From Patiria pectinifera (lineage: Eukaryota > Echinodermata > Asteroidea > Valvatida > Asterinidae): a stretch of DNA of 64,000 nt. Shown here in pieces: positions 10,794 to 23,659 of this stretch. Where the stretch lies: assembly GCA_029964075.1 (NCBI GenBank), contig CM057144.1:4859281-4923280 (forward strand), written 5' to 3'. The position numbers and the translations under genes were made by a program. The notes below the pieces were generated by a model. The model did no database searches. It was not told where the DNA came from and was given only the letters and a program-made list of their open reading frames with translations. How positions within the stretch are numbered: the first letter of the stretch is position 1; each line of letters opens with the position of its first letter.

Positions 10794-13700
10794 CTGCAAA
10801 ATAATGAAATATCCACTGTCAGTCTGTGATTTTTTATTACATCTTTAAATAAAACGGATATTATTTTTTCTCCGTGTATGATCTCAAGAGGGCGCCACAC
10901 TGCTTTACTATAGGGTGCACACCTGTAAATAGGCCAAAAATCCGTCCGCCGAGCTCATGAATAAAAGTTATACCCTCAAAATATTCTATATTAGAGAGTT
11001 TTGAGAGCCATACAATTGGGGAATTGAAGAGATATGGTAATGAACCTCTGGCCCGGACTTGGGGCTTCCAATTCTGAGCATTTTGGATGCTATTGGGCTC
11101 GAAAGTGGCGCTATTTTGCCATGTTGTGGAAGGATCGGTTTTTCACGATGGCTACTTTTCCGCTTTAGGGAAAATACGGGTCGTCTTCTTTGGGTGAGAA
11201 TATCTCGAAAAGTCAATGGTCAACCCACCAAAATATGAAGAGAAAATGAAAGATGACACATTGATCATCATTTTTCTGTGCAGCTTGAATACCTGTGAGA
11301 GTTCTGAGTATTTTTAAAAGAATTTTGAAGTATGCGCATTTAGCACTAGTGTCTATGGCATTTTTTTTGCAGGGTTGCACCCATCAAAGTTCTTTGACTG
11401 TGCTGTACGTAATGTGCGACGAGTTCCAATTAGAAGTCTGGTTCCCAGACCACATAAATCTAACTTTTCTGTCTTGTCTGTTTCTCTTTTTGCACTTTGT
11501 ATGACGTCCAAGCTTGTACCCCCTTTCGGTTCATACGCTACACATTGGCTTTAAGTACAGCACCGCAGCTGTATGTTCATTCGTCTATAAACCTTTTGAT
11601 CGGTTGACTACGCCTGATGATCGTTTCACGGTCTCTTACTTTGGGTCGTCCTGGCATTTCCACTGCAGTCCACGCTGGATGATACGGTCCTTCAGTATCA
11701 AAATGGTTCCATTATCGCAAGTGTCTCTGAAAAACGGCATTAAAAAAAATCAGTTCTCACGATTAACACAAGTAACGGACAGCAATGAGGCAAGAACAAA
11801 TAACAAACAACAAACGACGACAAGAACAACAGCAACACTCGCAGGAGCAGTAACAGAAATGATAGTCAGCAAAAGTATCAACTCGTTGCAAAATTATCCA
11901 GCCGTTGTTAAAGGTAATATACAACATTTGCAAACATCAAAAACAAAACCAGCCAATTGTTATGAAAATATCTTACTTGACTGTAAGTGAATAATTATAG
12001 TCTGAAGCATCCTGTGAAATCATGGCACCTGGTGTGCTGTCATGTTTACGAAAAGTGGAATTTTGTATCTATTTTGCATCATATTTAGTTAGTCCACATT
12101 TTGTGTGCAATCTGTTACACGTCCGTAAACGAATGCAAGCAGGCTAGTACGATTCCCTGAACTGACAATTCCCCGATGTTTATGAATTGCTCCGTTTCGT
12201 CTGAAGTAGGGTCAAGGAACCAGACTACAAGCATTTTATTGGTTTTTCCCAGCATCTATGAACACAAACTAATAACTACTAATAACTAGACTACTAACCC
12301 CAAATCCATCAATTTTTAAAAATTGCAACAAAGGCAAATATTGTACATTACCACAATCAGTGTTATTGTTTTTCCCCATGGAATGTACATCAAACACTGC
12401 TGTTTCAATACAGGGGCCAAAGCAATATCATAGAGCTGCTCAAGTTCTATAAAATTGGCAAGCACAGTACAATATCCACCGCGCTTTGTAATGGATCAGG
12501 TGTGCGCTGTGCTAGCGCGTATTGTTCCAAAAGCGCGCCGCAGAGTTGGGTTCAAACATTTCGTGAACAGCTAAATACCAGTCTCAAGCAATGTACATCG
12601 CATGGAGTTTTGGTCGGTAACAATATTCAGCAAAAACATATGAAGTATTAATTTGTTTGTGCTTATTTTTAAGTAAAATGTGTGCATGGAGCATTCTATT
12701 TTCCCTCAGCTCCACCTCGGGAAAGTAGAATGTCCATGGATCACCTCGGGAGGCTAGTTTTACTACACCACTCGAAACATTCAATATTTGTATATCAGAC
12801 ATTTTGTTTCAGAACAAATCTGCATACCAATTGTTACACCTATAAGGATGTTTTTGGAGGGGGTTGGAAGTGGGGCACCAACATCACATCACATTACAAA
12901 CAACCCTCAACCACTGTTGTCACAATGTGACAGTGTATAATAAGCCTCTGTACGTACTGATGATGTCACACTTTGTTTACAGGTGTGCTTTCTTATGGGA
13001 GCCTGATGGGGACGCCGGTTTTGTAACGCCAGTTTTGCACAAGTAAAGAAAGTGTAACGTCATCACCACAGATCGCTTATTACATACAAAATTACATTGA
13101 CAGCGCTTACACAATGTGTCCATCCAGGTCGTGTACAACGATGATATTAACAAGATCCACCATTGCAGTATTCAAGCTAGGAAGCTCCATGGTAGCGAAA
13201 AAGCTTGTACACAATGAAAACAAAATGAAGTAGTTGGTAAAAACTAATCATAATTTATCCTGCTGTAAATGTGATCAGAAAATCATCAGGACTAAATCTG
13301 AATACCATTTGTGTTTGTCATTGTGTTCAACTTTATTTTGTGACAAAAACAACACTTTACCTAATGGTCCTCTGTATGGAAAATGAAGGAATAAACAGTT
13401 GAATGGGCTATTTTGTTCTTAATATTATATCCCTCTTCAATTAAATAATTTACTTTTAATACGCCAACGAACCTGTTGTTCCGAAAGGCTCCCCTAGGAT
13501 CGCTTCCATCCAATAACACGCTGATAGATCCTCGTGCTTGTCTGGCAAACTAATGATAAATGTCAATTCTTCAAATATTAAACTAAAAAAAAGGAAAACT
13601 GAGTAGCTGTATTATAATAATTCAAAGGCACGTGAGTAGTATAGGAGGAGCTTAATCCGCCAACATTTGCCTGATGTTTGTGGCGGGCGTGGCGGAAGCT

Positions 13701-16700
13701 AGAGGGTGGCGAGAACCTGGAGCGTGGTGAAAGAATGAGGTGGTGTGGTATCCTGACGCCTCCTCACTATTGAGTGACATGTTAGAGCCACACACACTAA
13801 TTTGTATCCTTGTGGAGACATTTCTTTGTTCTCGTGTAGTAAAGTTTTCGAGTTTGAAAGTGAAGTTTCAAAATGCTCTTATTTTAACCAGAATTAATTT
13901 CCTTGGCTGAAATTTGGACTTAATATCCCTTTTCTAAAACTCTTCCGTTTGCGACTGATCAACCCACCTTGAAAATTCCTAGTTTTTGAGTAAAATCCAT
14001 ATATCTATTTCGTGAAAACCTTGTGGAGACGGAAATTCTATGGAAATTGCCCTGTGGAGACGTATACAATCGTTTGTTCCCTGTTGTACACATGTCTCCA
14101 GAGGGTACGGTATATCAGATCATGCTGATAGATCCTGCATGCTCGTCATCCGAAATAATGTAATAAATCTAAATTCCTCAAGTAAACACACATAAAAAGG
14201 AAGTGACTAGATGCATTGTAAATGCACCAGCGAGGGAACATTTGCAATTTCCCGAAACACGCCTACCGATTTAACGAGAAAGCCGACCGAAGTATATACA
14301 AAATACCCTGTAAAATTATTCCGTCTGAAATGGTTCCATTTGGAAGCAAACGATCATTGAATGTGGTTTTAATAAGAATGTGTCTGTGTCGCAATATTTT
14401 TTATACGTGCGTTAGCAACACAATCCAGTTGCGAGATCCAAAAATTTTGTCTGATTTCGCAAAATGCATTACATTGTATTATATCCTATTGAGCTGATAC
14501 TTCAACAAGTAGGTAGTAATAAGGAACCCTTATTAAGATTGGAGCAAGTTAGTTGCCTCAACCGAGTAAAACAAAATTGCAAAAAGGAAATGATCTTATG
14601 GTATTTTAAACGTTGAACGAGGACATGACTGTAGCACGGTATGCATCTGCGATCTATGGAATACCGCGCCGGTGTACTTCGAATCAATATGAGCTATGCA
14701 GCTCAGAACCTAAACTTTAACTAGTTTCAAAACCAGTGCTTCAAAGAAGATATTCATATTGATACATTTTCTCCTGCAAACTTCTTCCGTGTAGGATACT
14801 TACTGACATGGAGGCTGATCCCCAAAAGACCGTAGAGACTGGACTCTGGCAGCTCGGGTCGCCAAATGACGGGCAGCTGTCGTAATTGATCCCGTGTATG
14901 CCGCCGGTGTGCGTGCCGCACCACGTCAGACCGTTAACGGTGTACCCGAGAAACGTCAATTCCAGCGAGAACGTGGTGCCACCAGACAGATCCGAGTACA
15001 TCATGGCCAGGTTCTTGGTGCCAGACCAGAAGAGGGTCTGAGGTGTTGAGTTGAAAGGAGACGAGAAGGTCGTCGGGGGAAAAAAGAAAATAACAATTAA
15101 GCTGGCATTTTTTAAAATCATTTTACATGATGCATACATCACAGAACTGATGGTCATAGGGCAACATATATCGCATCTAAGAAGGGACGAGTCCTCGTTT
15201 GAGGAGTTTGCCTTCCTTGCACCTGCTCCTCTAGCTGTTCCAAACAGTTAGCTCAATGGAAGAGCTAGTGGTAGAACTGCTAAGTTAAGCACCATTGACT
15301 GTGGTCATCAGTAGTTGGTTGGCAGACCATTCCATGTATGGTCCTAGTTGGTGACTTGTCTGGAACATGACAGGGTCCTTCAAGCCCACGTCTTGGGGAT
15401 GGGACTTAAAACTGCAGGTCCTGTGAGTTGTTTAATGCACATCAAACATCCAGGACACTTATCGTGAAAGTGACGTGAACGGGCTCGCCCAGGTGTTTTT
15501 GGATCGGCTGCATAATGCGCCCTCTCTGGGCATGTTTGGAGTATAGTTTGCGATGCGCCTTTGAACATTATTCATATGGAATTTGCGCAATATAAATGAA
15601 TCATTATGTATTTATTTCATTTTTAATGTAAATTAAACCCTTATGATATTTAAGACTGTGATCAAAGCGACTGAGTCCCCTTTGAACAGAGTCCCCCTTT
15701 GGACAAGAGGCCTCGACCGCCTATGTGTTTGTATACGTCATGAAACAGTGACATAAACAATGTCAGATTCAGTAATTGAACCAACAAATTGGTACCGGGT
15801 ACCTTGATGTGGAGGCACTAGCCTGTATATTTTCAATGCACTCTCTGATTTCATGAATTGAGTTTGTTACTTACGCCGTTCACTGGCAGACTGACCGTCA
15901 TAATTTTGTTGAAGTTGCTGAACGCATCTTCTGACGTATTGCAGGGGTTCTTGTAGGCAAATGCGTTCACGAAGGCTGACCAGGCAGTGCCATTACAGTC
16001 GACCTCGCTGATGTGTATAAAGTAATAAATGAAAAACTTGAAATAAACTACATGATGTGGTGTGGGTTACTGTTGATGTAAATATAATGCAGCTCCAATT
16101 GACATGGACAGCACGTGACTGTCATTTGAGAATTAGACTTGCATAGTCCTCTTTGTACCTACCTTACTGACTGACTGTCGCTAATGAATTAGACTTGCAT
16201 AAGCCTTACCTTGTCCTAAATATTTAACTGAGATGATTGGTAAGTGACCACCTTCCGAAAAGTCATTGACCGTAATTCCCATATGTGATCGAATACATAA
16301 TTTCACCTGACTCGGAATACGTTTTTTTAAGTTTATATTCTACAGCGTGGTTCCGCTTTAGCGTGCAACGGTAATTCGCTGGTCTGAATGCTGATGATTC
16401 CAGGTTCGATTTGTAAAGGAATTCTACATATTAATAGTTTTTCGCCAAAAAAATGAGTTGTCTTCCCTAAATTGTATTTGATCAGGTCCTGATGATCGAT
16501 ATAAATAAATGTCACTCTTTTCTTCCCGTTAATCGCTCGAAGGATTTTTTTTTTATAAAGGGACGTTCAGTCCTAATTTCACTCGTACCTCCCGCCTTGC
16601 AAACAGGACGCTGGAATGGGCTGATAAACTTACGCTCTAGCGACCCTGCAAGGTTTTAAACGGCCGTTAAGACTGAGTCATCACTCTTTTATTCCCATTC

Positions 16701-17470
16701 AAAAATACTTTGTTTTCGTAGGTAAGCGTAATAATGTTCTTTATAATGTTATTTAAAAATTTATATGTGTTGTACATTTTCAATTCTCGTTACTTGCTCA
16801 AGCTTCGTTTTGAATTCACGAAGAGTCAATTGCACATTATGCGACGTTCAAAATATTTGTCTGCATGGTCCGCAATGAAAAAAAGAAATCAAATCCGGCA
16901 TGGTGTGTATTTCTATATATGAAAGAGTTTTCGGATAGCATTTGCGCGCATTGGCTAACTGCGGTCTTAAACAGCTACAGATGGCTTAATACATAGGTCA
17001 TTACCCAGAATGCCACACCCCACTTCCTTCAAAAGATTCTTGAAGCTCATCAGCGTATCCCAGCGCCCTGTTTGCAGGGCCGGGGGTACGAGCGAAAGTC
17101 CGAATACCATTCCGTTAACTGACGTATTCGCATGGTCATTGATTAAGCTTGGTGGCAGAAAATTGATGCTTGGTGTTGTATTAATATGGCGATACCACAA
17201 AAGGAGCTGGTTTGGAACCTACCTCAGTGGCTTCCCTTCTTTCATTCCGATCACTCGTTGGTAGTCCCAACACCGGCCAATCACGATCTCCTTGATATCG
17301 AGTGTAGTTCCCGCTCCGGCCACTCGGTTGCCATTCACTCGGGCGGCGAAGTCCTCATCATCTACGCGTTTCAGAACACTGGCCGGGGACTCCCCACGGC
17401 ATGTAGGCGCGGCGAGGCAAGCCAAGACCAGAAGGCCCGCGAGGTTGGGCAAGAACAACTTGGAAAGCAT
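10649..17470 (-). CDS. ADP-ribosyl cyclase ARC-B (complete, 7 coding exons)
   Basis: Tandem paralogue of ARC-A. Exons in transcript order are 17470-17223, 16007-15875, 15037-14804, 13549-13473, 13203-13111, 11726-11640 and 10793-10649. All phases match and the total is 1017 nt (338 aa plus stop). Exon lengths equal those of ARC-A except exon 3 (+6 nt) and exon 7 (+9 nt). Retained are FWSG Trp131, SLELT Glu153, FWGSAS Trp199 and MELP Glu237, plus all ten cysteines. The motif equivalent to TLEDT is SLELT, so the Asp is Leu. The LNGS sequon of ARC-A is LDGS here, so one glycosylation site is lost. Signal peptide and hydrophobic tail are both present. Introns are longer than in ARC-A because of inserted SINE and MITE sequences. 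Intron and 3'-flank homology with ARC-A shows the duplication included non-coding DNA. Confidence 0.93.
11640..11726 (-). CDS. ARC-B exon 6
   Basis: 87 nt encoding DTCDNGTILILKDRIIQRG and WKCQDDP. Acceptor TTTCAG, donor GTAAGA, phase 2. Confidence 0.91.
13111..13203 (-). CDS. ARC-B exon 5 (catalytic Glu)
   Basis: 93 nt encoding SFFATMELPSL and VNIIVVHDLDGHIV, with the active-site Glu kept. Acceptor ACAAG, donor GTAAGC. Confidence 0.91.
13473..13549 (-). CDS. ARC-B exon 4
   Basis: 77 nt encoding FARQARGSISVLLDGS and AFRNN. Acceptor ATTAG. The donor is GTTCGT, weaker than GTAGGT in ARC-A but at the identical position. Confidence 0.87.
13807..14105. mobile_element. MITE with GGAGACAT ends in ARC-B intron
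   Basis: About 300 bp with inverted ends TCCTTGTGGAGACAT and ATGTCTCCAGAGGG, flanked by TA. A reverse-complement copy is at about 22762-23051, colinear over nearly its whole length. The TA flanks suggest a Tc1/mariner relative. Confidence 0.6.
14804..15037 (-). CDS. ARC-B exon 3 (active-site core)
   Basis: 78 codons in phase 0 with FWSGTKN, SLELTFLGY, TWCG, CPSFGDPSC and FWGSAS. Two residues longer than in ARC-A, in the loop after TWCG (THTGGIHGIN). Confidence 0.94.
15240..15610 (+). mobile_element. SINE in ARC-B intron 2
   Basis: Begins with a tRNA-like TTAGCTCAATGG box A near 15248 and ends with TTTGCGCAATATAAATGAATCATT, the kind of 3' tail used by many invertebrate SINEs. About 360 bp, no coding potential. 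Confidence 0.55.
15875..16007 (-). CDS. ARC-B exon 2
   Basis: 133 nt encoding VDCNGTAWSAFVNAFAYKNPCN and a short tail. Acceptor ACATCAG, donor GTAAGT, the same as in ARC-A. Confidence 0.93.
17223..17470 (-). CDS. ARC-B exon 1
   Basis: Start at the MLSKLFLPNL methionine, at the same distance from the splice site as in ARC-A (248 nt). An in-frame ATG lies at 17491. Signal peptide, then the TTLDIKEIVIGRCWDY block. Donor GTAGGT. Confidence 0.92.
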
Positions 17471-17639
17471 CGTGCTTGGTGAGGGAAACACTTTGGACTA
17501 TCTGACCAACTGAATGACAGGAAGGAGAGGTGTGCTTAGATGCGAAAGGACATAATATGCCGGAGTATTTATGAAAAACAGGCGCAGATCCAGGGGGTCT
17601 TCCAGCTGCGACTAAGAAAAATTCCATAGAAATACATTT

Positions 17640-20600
17640 AAAAACAATGTGAACCCCCCCCCTTTCTGTTACCCAAAAAAATTATACTAGTATTGTTATC
17701 CGCCTGTGCACAAAATTCGGACAACGCCAGTTGTGTTATTGGATATATATGTACAGTATTCTGTATTATAGTATTAAAGGGGAGATACAACATTTGCAAA
17801 CATCAAAAAAGAAATGATCAAATTATCACGAAATACCTTACTGGATTGATAGGGATTGACAGTCTAAAGCATCCTGTAAAGTCGTGGCTCCCGGTGTACT
17901 GACATTTTGAAGAAAAATTGTATTTTTCCAACGCTGGTCGGCCGACCAGCGTTGGAGAAAACTGGCTATTTTTCAAAAACCTTTCCGAATTTTTTACAAT
18001 TAGTTATTCTGCATTTTCTTTGCAATTGATTACACACCCATGAAGGGGTACAAGTCTGCTAGACTGATTCTCTGACCTTACAATTTCCCAAAGTCTATAA
18101 ACTGCTCCGTTTATCTTCATATTTACTATAAAATACTAATCCTCCAAATCCATTTCTTTCTGAAAATTGTAGCAAAAGCAAATGTTGTACATTCCCTTTA
18201 ATGATCGTCGGATTTGAACAGCGTCCCCATTAGATGTATGGTATGACCCCCCCCCCCCACGTTATTGATTTTACGGAGGTCAAGTGTCCGGAGAAAAAAA
18301 ACCTGTTTAAATTTCAGCATTGATTTGGTGATAACCCCCCGCACAAATTCTTGGATCTACCCCTAAAATGTGATACAACTTAGAAGAAGATTTACTTAAA
18401 TGGTTCAGGCAGTGACATTTTTTAAAATTAAATCCTTGAAAATGCAACTTAGTTTGTGTTCCATTGAACCCTATTTTCAATTTTGTTTGCCATTCGCAAG
18501 GGTATTTCGGTATCTTAATACAGAATATTGCTAGAAATTTGGATATTTTGCTGTCAGTCGTACAGTTTTTGTTCTTTGGTGCTTCGTTGTTGTGTCAGTA
18601 CATGACAATAAGACAATGAGCTAATTTTCTCACAAATGTTTTCACTATGTAAATTTTTGGGTTCACAATTTAAACAGAAAAGCCTTAACTGAACATATTC
18701 TTCCTGAAATGACATCACAGCAATAGCGCCCTCGGCTAGCTGTCAGGAAATGGATGGAAAATTGTAAATATTTAAAGAAGTGCACTTTTCATTCAAATGA
18801 ACCGAAAAGGGATGGCAAATAATATTTTTCATACATTGAAGAGGAGTAGAAAGTTGCACAAAATGTGTTTCTAAGAAAAATTCACTTCATGAACCCTTTT
18901 AACAATTTCATACTGGTGGGTGACTTATTTTTTTTTAATAGTGTTCATTGGATGGCTGGCTTATTGGTTGATCTGGTCGTATGTCAATTAGGTATTCTTG
19001 TCGGTTGGTCAATTATTTGGTTGGTCAGCCCAATAGTCAGTCCGTATGTGTTGTAACTGGAAAGGAAAGGCGACCAGACAGTCATTTTAGTCAGCGTGTC
19101 GATCTGTCGGGCGATCGGTCTGTTGATCGACAAGATTCTTTGGTCAGTCGATCATTTAATCAGTTGTTTTCAGTCGGTCACAGTCTGTCGTTCGGTTGTC
19201 GTTCGGTTGTTATATTGTTGTTTCAGATCAGCTTGGCAGCATTTAGTTAGCGTGTCGATCTGTCGGACGATCGGTCTGTTGATCGACAAGATCCTTTGGT
19301 CAGTCGATCATTTAGTCAGTTTTTTTCAGTCGGTCACAGTCGGTCGTTCGGTTGTTATATTGTTGTTTCAGATCAGCTTGGCAGCATTTAGTTAGCGTGA
19401 CGCTCTGTCGGACAATCGGTCTGTCGATTGACTCGATCCTTGTATCAGTCGATCATTTAGTCAGCTGTTTCCAGTCACTTACCGTCGGTCGTTCGATTGT
19501 TAGATTGTTGTAATTAATTAATGTCATCATCGACATCGTCGCCGTCGTGTCGTTGAAATTATATACAATTGTACACAATGTATATTGCACAATTCCGACG
19601 AATGGTATCTTATTCAAACTGTTAATTAAACTGTGTATTAATGTCAATTTCACTGTGGCATAAAACTGAATAGACCAATAATTCAAAACAAAGACCACGC
19701 ACTTACCTCCTGTTGCGTTAATGTTTTATGCGAAACAAATTACGACGATATCAAAAACACTGCGAGGAACCTAAAACAGACGGACATTGCACGGTAGGTT
19801 GTAATGCATGTAGTTTTATTTTTAGAATACTTGCTTAGCTATACAACAAACCTGTACTTTTAACCGCACAAGGTCCAAACTTGTCATAGTCACGTTGTTT
19901 GAAGGAGCTTATCAAGTACCAGCTTGTATGGATCAGATAATATAAGTGGCCATCAACAATCACATTTTCCTTATTGACGCCAATTACCGAAGTGTGTACT
20001 TTGAACCCTTGTGTACGAAAGATGAGTGACACTCATTGACAATAAAGTAACTTAGTGCCGACTATAATATTAATTGTACCAATCTTGAACAAGATGACAC
20101 CGAATAAAAATGTGAAATATGCCATTTTGGGTGTTTTTTTTTTTAGCTGCCTATATAGTCTGTGAAATGTTTAAACTGTGCCAAAAAAACATTTTGCCTA
20201 GAAAGCATACAATCTGAGTTTGGAAATGGGTCAGAAGGCTACAACTGAAAATCAGTTAAACCAACTTTTTTTGCAGAGATTATTGACAGGAACATCTACG
20301 GCGAATGTGAAGCACTGGCCTTAATCTGCGTCCATTTAACTCACAGCATATATCTCAAAAGCATAAATCAGGTGGCTAATTATGGTGGGAATCGTGACCG
20401 ACTGGTCCAAAGCACCAAACTTGGCAGATAGACTCTTATAGCCCTAGAGAAGATATTTAGAAGGGGTGACACCTAAAATTCTTTTGGGAAGGGTGCCTTA
20501 GTTGCATAAATCGTAATTAGCCGCCATATTGTGTTTTCCCATGTTGTCAATCTGCTGTATAACTTTGCGAGATTCACTCGTTCATCGTACACACTTTTTA
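17640..20600. other. ARC-MCT intergenic, left part
   Basis: No gene seen. A short palindrome around GGTCGGCCGACC sits at 17936-17948. AT-rich intron-like sequence, then the 150-bp tandem repeat at 19094. Confidence 0.5.
19094..19500. repeat. Three-copy tandem repeat, unit 145-156 bp
   Basis: Units start at 19094, 19250 and 19395 with GCGTGTCGATCTGTCGG or a variant, and contain TTTGGTCAGTCGATCATTTA. The last copy is the most diverged. Confidence 0.8.
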
Positions 20601-20623
20601 CGCCGCCATGTTTGTTTGCGTTA

Positions 20624-21002
20624 GGCCAAAAAAAATATATATTCGGTCTCTTGTCAGACCAAAGTTCCGGAATTGACGCGGCGACGCGGATTTTTTTTTT
20701 TTTTTTTTTCTTTTCTTTTCTCTTCAAGCTTGGATTGTACAAACAAGGTGGGGTACTATTTTGCTTTTTTGGTGTCCTCATGTACATTGGTGTCCTCCAT
20801 AATTTGCCTTGGTGCTCTCGATCATTTGCCTTGGTGCAATTTCTCATTCCTTGGTGCTCTTTGGTAAAAACAATTGAGGAGGTGCGGCAATAGAGGGCGC
20901 TGTTGGAGCTACCGCGGAACATTTTGGAAAAAAAAAGATTGACGCGCATGATTAAAATCGACGCGCGCGCTGACCAGAGACCGACTTATTTTTTTTTTGG
21001 CC
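20624..21002. mobile_element. PIF/Harbinger-like MITE
   Basis: 379 bp. Inverted ends GGCCAAAAAAAATATATATT and its imperfect complement, continuing into CGGTCTCTTGTCAG / CTGACCAGAGACCG. Flanked by TTA on both sides (20621-20623, 21003-21005). GGCC ends with a TTA duplication fit PIF/Harbinger. Confidence 0.75.
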
Positions 21003-22760
21003 TTATATGCCTCAATGTATATTTACAAGATGGCGTACCCTGAGAACGGTCTATTGCCGTGCTGAACACTTTCAGTTCGAAGTTGATCATGAGGCAAACA
21101 TTTTAGAAATGCTCATGCTAACAATATCTTCTCTCGCGTCCGCATCACGGGGAGTGAAATTGGCGCGAATATTTTGATAGCTCTGAAAGTTCATTGAACT
21201 TATAACCTCGTCAATTACTCCTGATACAAATCACCGTTTTAAACTTGTTAGAATTGTTTCTTTGGATTTCTTTTTCTCGACAATAATTCTCCGCGGGTTT
21301 TCTCCTTAACGGATTACCGTTTGAACTTTAACATATATTGACCCTTAATTGTGCATATAGCTCACAAATGACAAGCGATTTTCGTTGAAAAAAAGGGACC
21401 AACTTCCTAAACTTTAAATTTTTGAACAAAATGATCAATCATGTGATAGATTATTAGTTACGAACATTTGTGTTGGGTACGTGAAGTGGCCTGACCTTTA
21501 CTTCCGGGACTACCGGAAGGTCAAAGTTGGGTGAATTTAAAATAGACAGAACCCTCAACACCAAAATGGACCTGATTTTATCTAAAATTTTCACGGGATG
21601 ATAAAAAAAACATGATATGAACTTGAAGCCTGGTCCTTAGATGTAAAAATGAGTCTGACATCATCGTGACGGCATCATGGATCAACATTTGAATTACAAG
21701 GGATTTAGAAAATTTGAATAATAACTTTGAACTATCAATTCTCAAATAAATGCAGTACGGTTCTCTTTTTTGTGATCAGTAAGACATTGCCTCGAGCAAT
21801 CATTTGGGTTCCCGGCCACAAAGCCGTTTGACTTTACTTCCTGTGGTACCGGAAGTGTAATGAAACTAAACTGAATATTACTTGAAAAAGGAAACATTTT
21901 ACTACAGACAAACAAATTAAATTAACGACGTGTTGGGTGAGGAATGCTTGACAGCTAAAAACCGCTGATGGCACTAGAGTGAAGCTGTGCTTTGATATCG
22001 TCGGATTGGAAAAAATTCGGACAGGATTTGTCAGACCTCATGCCTACCCATTCCCTCCATAAACACTTTAGTCTCCTGGGGGTCGTGTTTGTTTAGGGAA
22101 GAAAGCAATAGACGTAGCATTCACCTAGCCTTCATGCTACGTATCACACAGTCTGAAATCAAATTTACCAAGTAAACACTCAAAATCCATTGTTTTTCCC
22201 ACCAGTTTATTTGGTAAAAAAACGGCTTGATGACAACAGAGTGAAGCTGTGCTTTGATATCGTCGGATCGGGAAAAATTCGGACAGGATTTGTCAGACCT
22301 CATACCTACCCATTCCCTCCATCGTCGGATCTTGAAGCAATACTATAATTCATAAAGCTGATCTCAATGCTATACAATTATCCATAATAAGTTAATCCGC
22401 TGAGTATACACCATCACTTACAGGTATGGATAGAGGTCTTGTAACATGTAACTTAAATCTGATCAAGACTTTTACGTAATACACAAATGAAAGGGCCCAG
22501 GCAATGAAATTCTGTTAATGTACTCCTTGAAAATGCACTTTTGTATCCCATTAGGTCTTATTTTCGATTTTCATTTTGCCATTTTCAAGGGTAGTTCGCC
22601 GGTCCCTTTTTTGGTTTTAACGCCAATGCAAATGTCCATATTCTGAGCAACAGCGGATTGTCATTTCAGGCAGAAAACCTCAATGCTAGTTCAGCACAAA
22701 CAGTTGCTAGAATTTTGGATATTGTTCTGCCTTGGATGATCTGATACACGGTGCCCCATG
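21003..22760. other. Intergenic with 100-bp direct repeat
   Basis: No gene. A stretch starting GAGTGAAGCTGTGCTTTGAT occurs at 21977-22066 and again at 22239-22322, ending CCCATTCCCTCCAT. Fragments of the TGACGTCA-linked repeat family lie at 21460-21860. Confidence 0.55.
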
Positions 22761-22761
22761 G

Positions 22762-23051
22762 AAACATGCACACAATAGGGAACAAAAGATTGTAGACGTC
22801 TCCACAGGGCAATTTCTATAGATAAATACGCCTCCACAAGGTTTTCACGAAATAAATATATGGATTTTACTCAAAAACTAGGTATTTCCTAGGTATGTTG
22901 ATCAGTCGCAAATGGTAGAGTTTTAGAAAAGGGATATTAAGTCCAAATTTCAGCCAAGGAAATTAATTCTGGTTAAAATAACAGCATTTTGAAACTGCAC
23001 TTTCAAACTCGAAAACTTTAGTACACGAGAACAGAGATGTCTCCACATGGA
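22762..23051. mobile_element. Second copy of the GGAGACAT MITE (inverted)
   Basis: Reverse complement of 13807-14105, sharing CTCGAAAACTTTAGTACACG and the AATTAATTCTGGTTAAAATA region. The outer left end is degraded. Confidence 0.6.
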
Positions 23052-23377
23052 TACAAATTTCAGTATGCGTGTTCTTTTCTTTTGTGATTCGTTGTCGTGT
23101 CAGAAAGCCAGTAAGCAAACTTTTCTCATGGGTTTACGAGCGACAAATCAAAAGGATTTTCTCGACAAAGGAACGCACGAAAAAGTACATGGTGGCATTA
23201 TGTGAATATTCATCAGATGACCAATCAAAATCGAGATTTGAAAACAATTAAAATTATACATTCATAAATTGGAATTTTGCGTCGGGGTGATGTAAATCAA
23301 TATGTTTTTGCCCTTCATGACGTATAAACACTGTATACCTAATGTATACTTAAATGCGTTAACGTTGGACAAGATCA

Positions 23378-23455
23378 CTTGGATGGGACTCGAACCCATG
23401 ACCTCCTGATTTCTAGTGCTGACGTCTTACCGCTCGACCACCGAGCTTGCGGAAT
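23378..23455 (-). mobile_element. tRNA-like head of a SINE, copy 1
   Basis: Minus-strand box A TGGTCGAGCGGTAAGACG (23423-23440) and box B GGTTCGAGTCCCA (23384-23396), spaced as in tRNA genes. It is one of several copies joined to the same non-tRNA body (TTTTGCGTCGGGGTGATG), so it is a SINE head rather than a tRNA gene. Confidence 0.7.
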
Positions 23456-23659
23456 CGGTTGGCTGGGTCAAATCTGATGTACATATAGCAGCGGATACCG
23501 CAATTAAACTATTCATAAGATGTAATTTTGCATCGCGGTGATGTAAATCAATAGGTTTTCTGCCCTTCAGTGGCCTTATTTGATCTAGTATATTCATGAA
23601 TAAAGTAGATCAAATTAAGCCATTTCAAAATGTCCTGTTCATATCGTAAGGTCTATTTA

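Noticed and set aside
20473..20949. 158-codon minus-strand open frame
   Set aside because: Runs through a poly-T/poly-A tract and the end of a MITE; lysine-rich because of the homopolymer.
23378..23455. Functional tRNA gene on the minus strand
   Set aside because: The same sequence with the same non-tRNA body is present at 47.7 and 57.0 kb, so it is a dispersed SINE.
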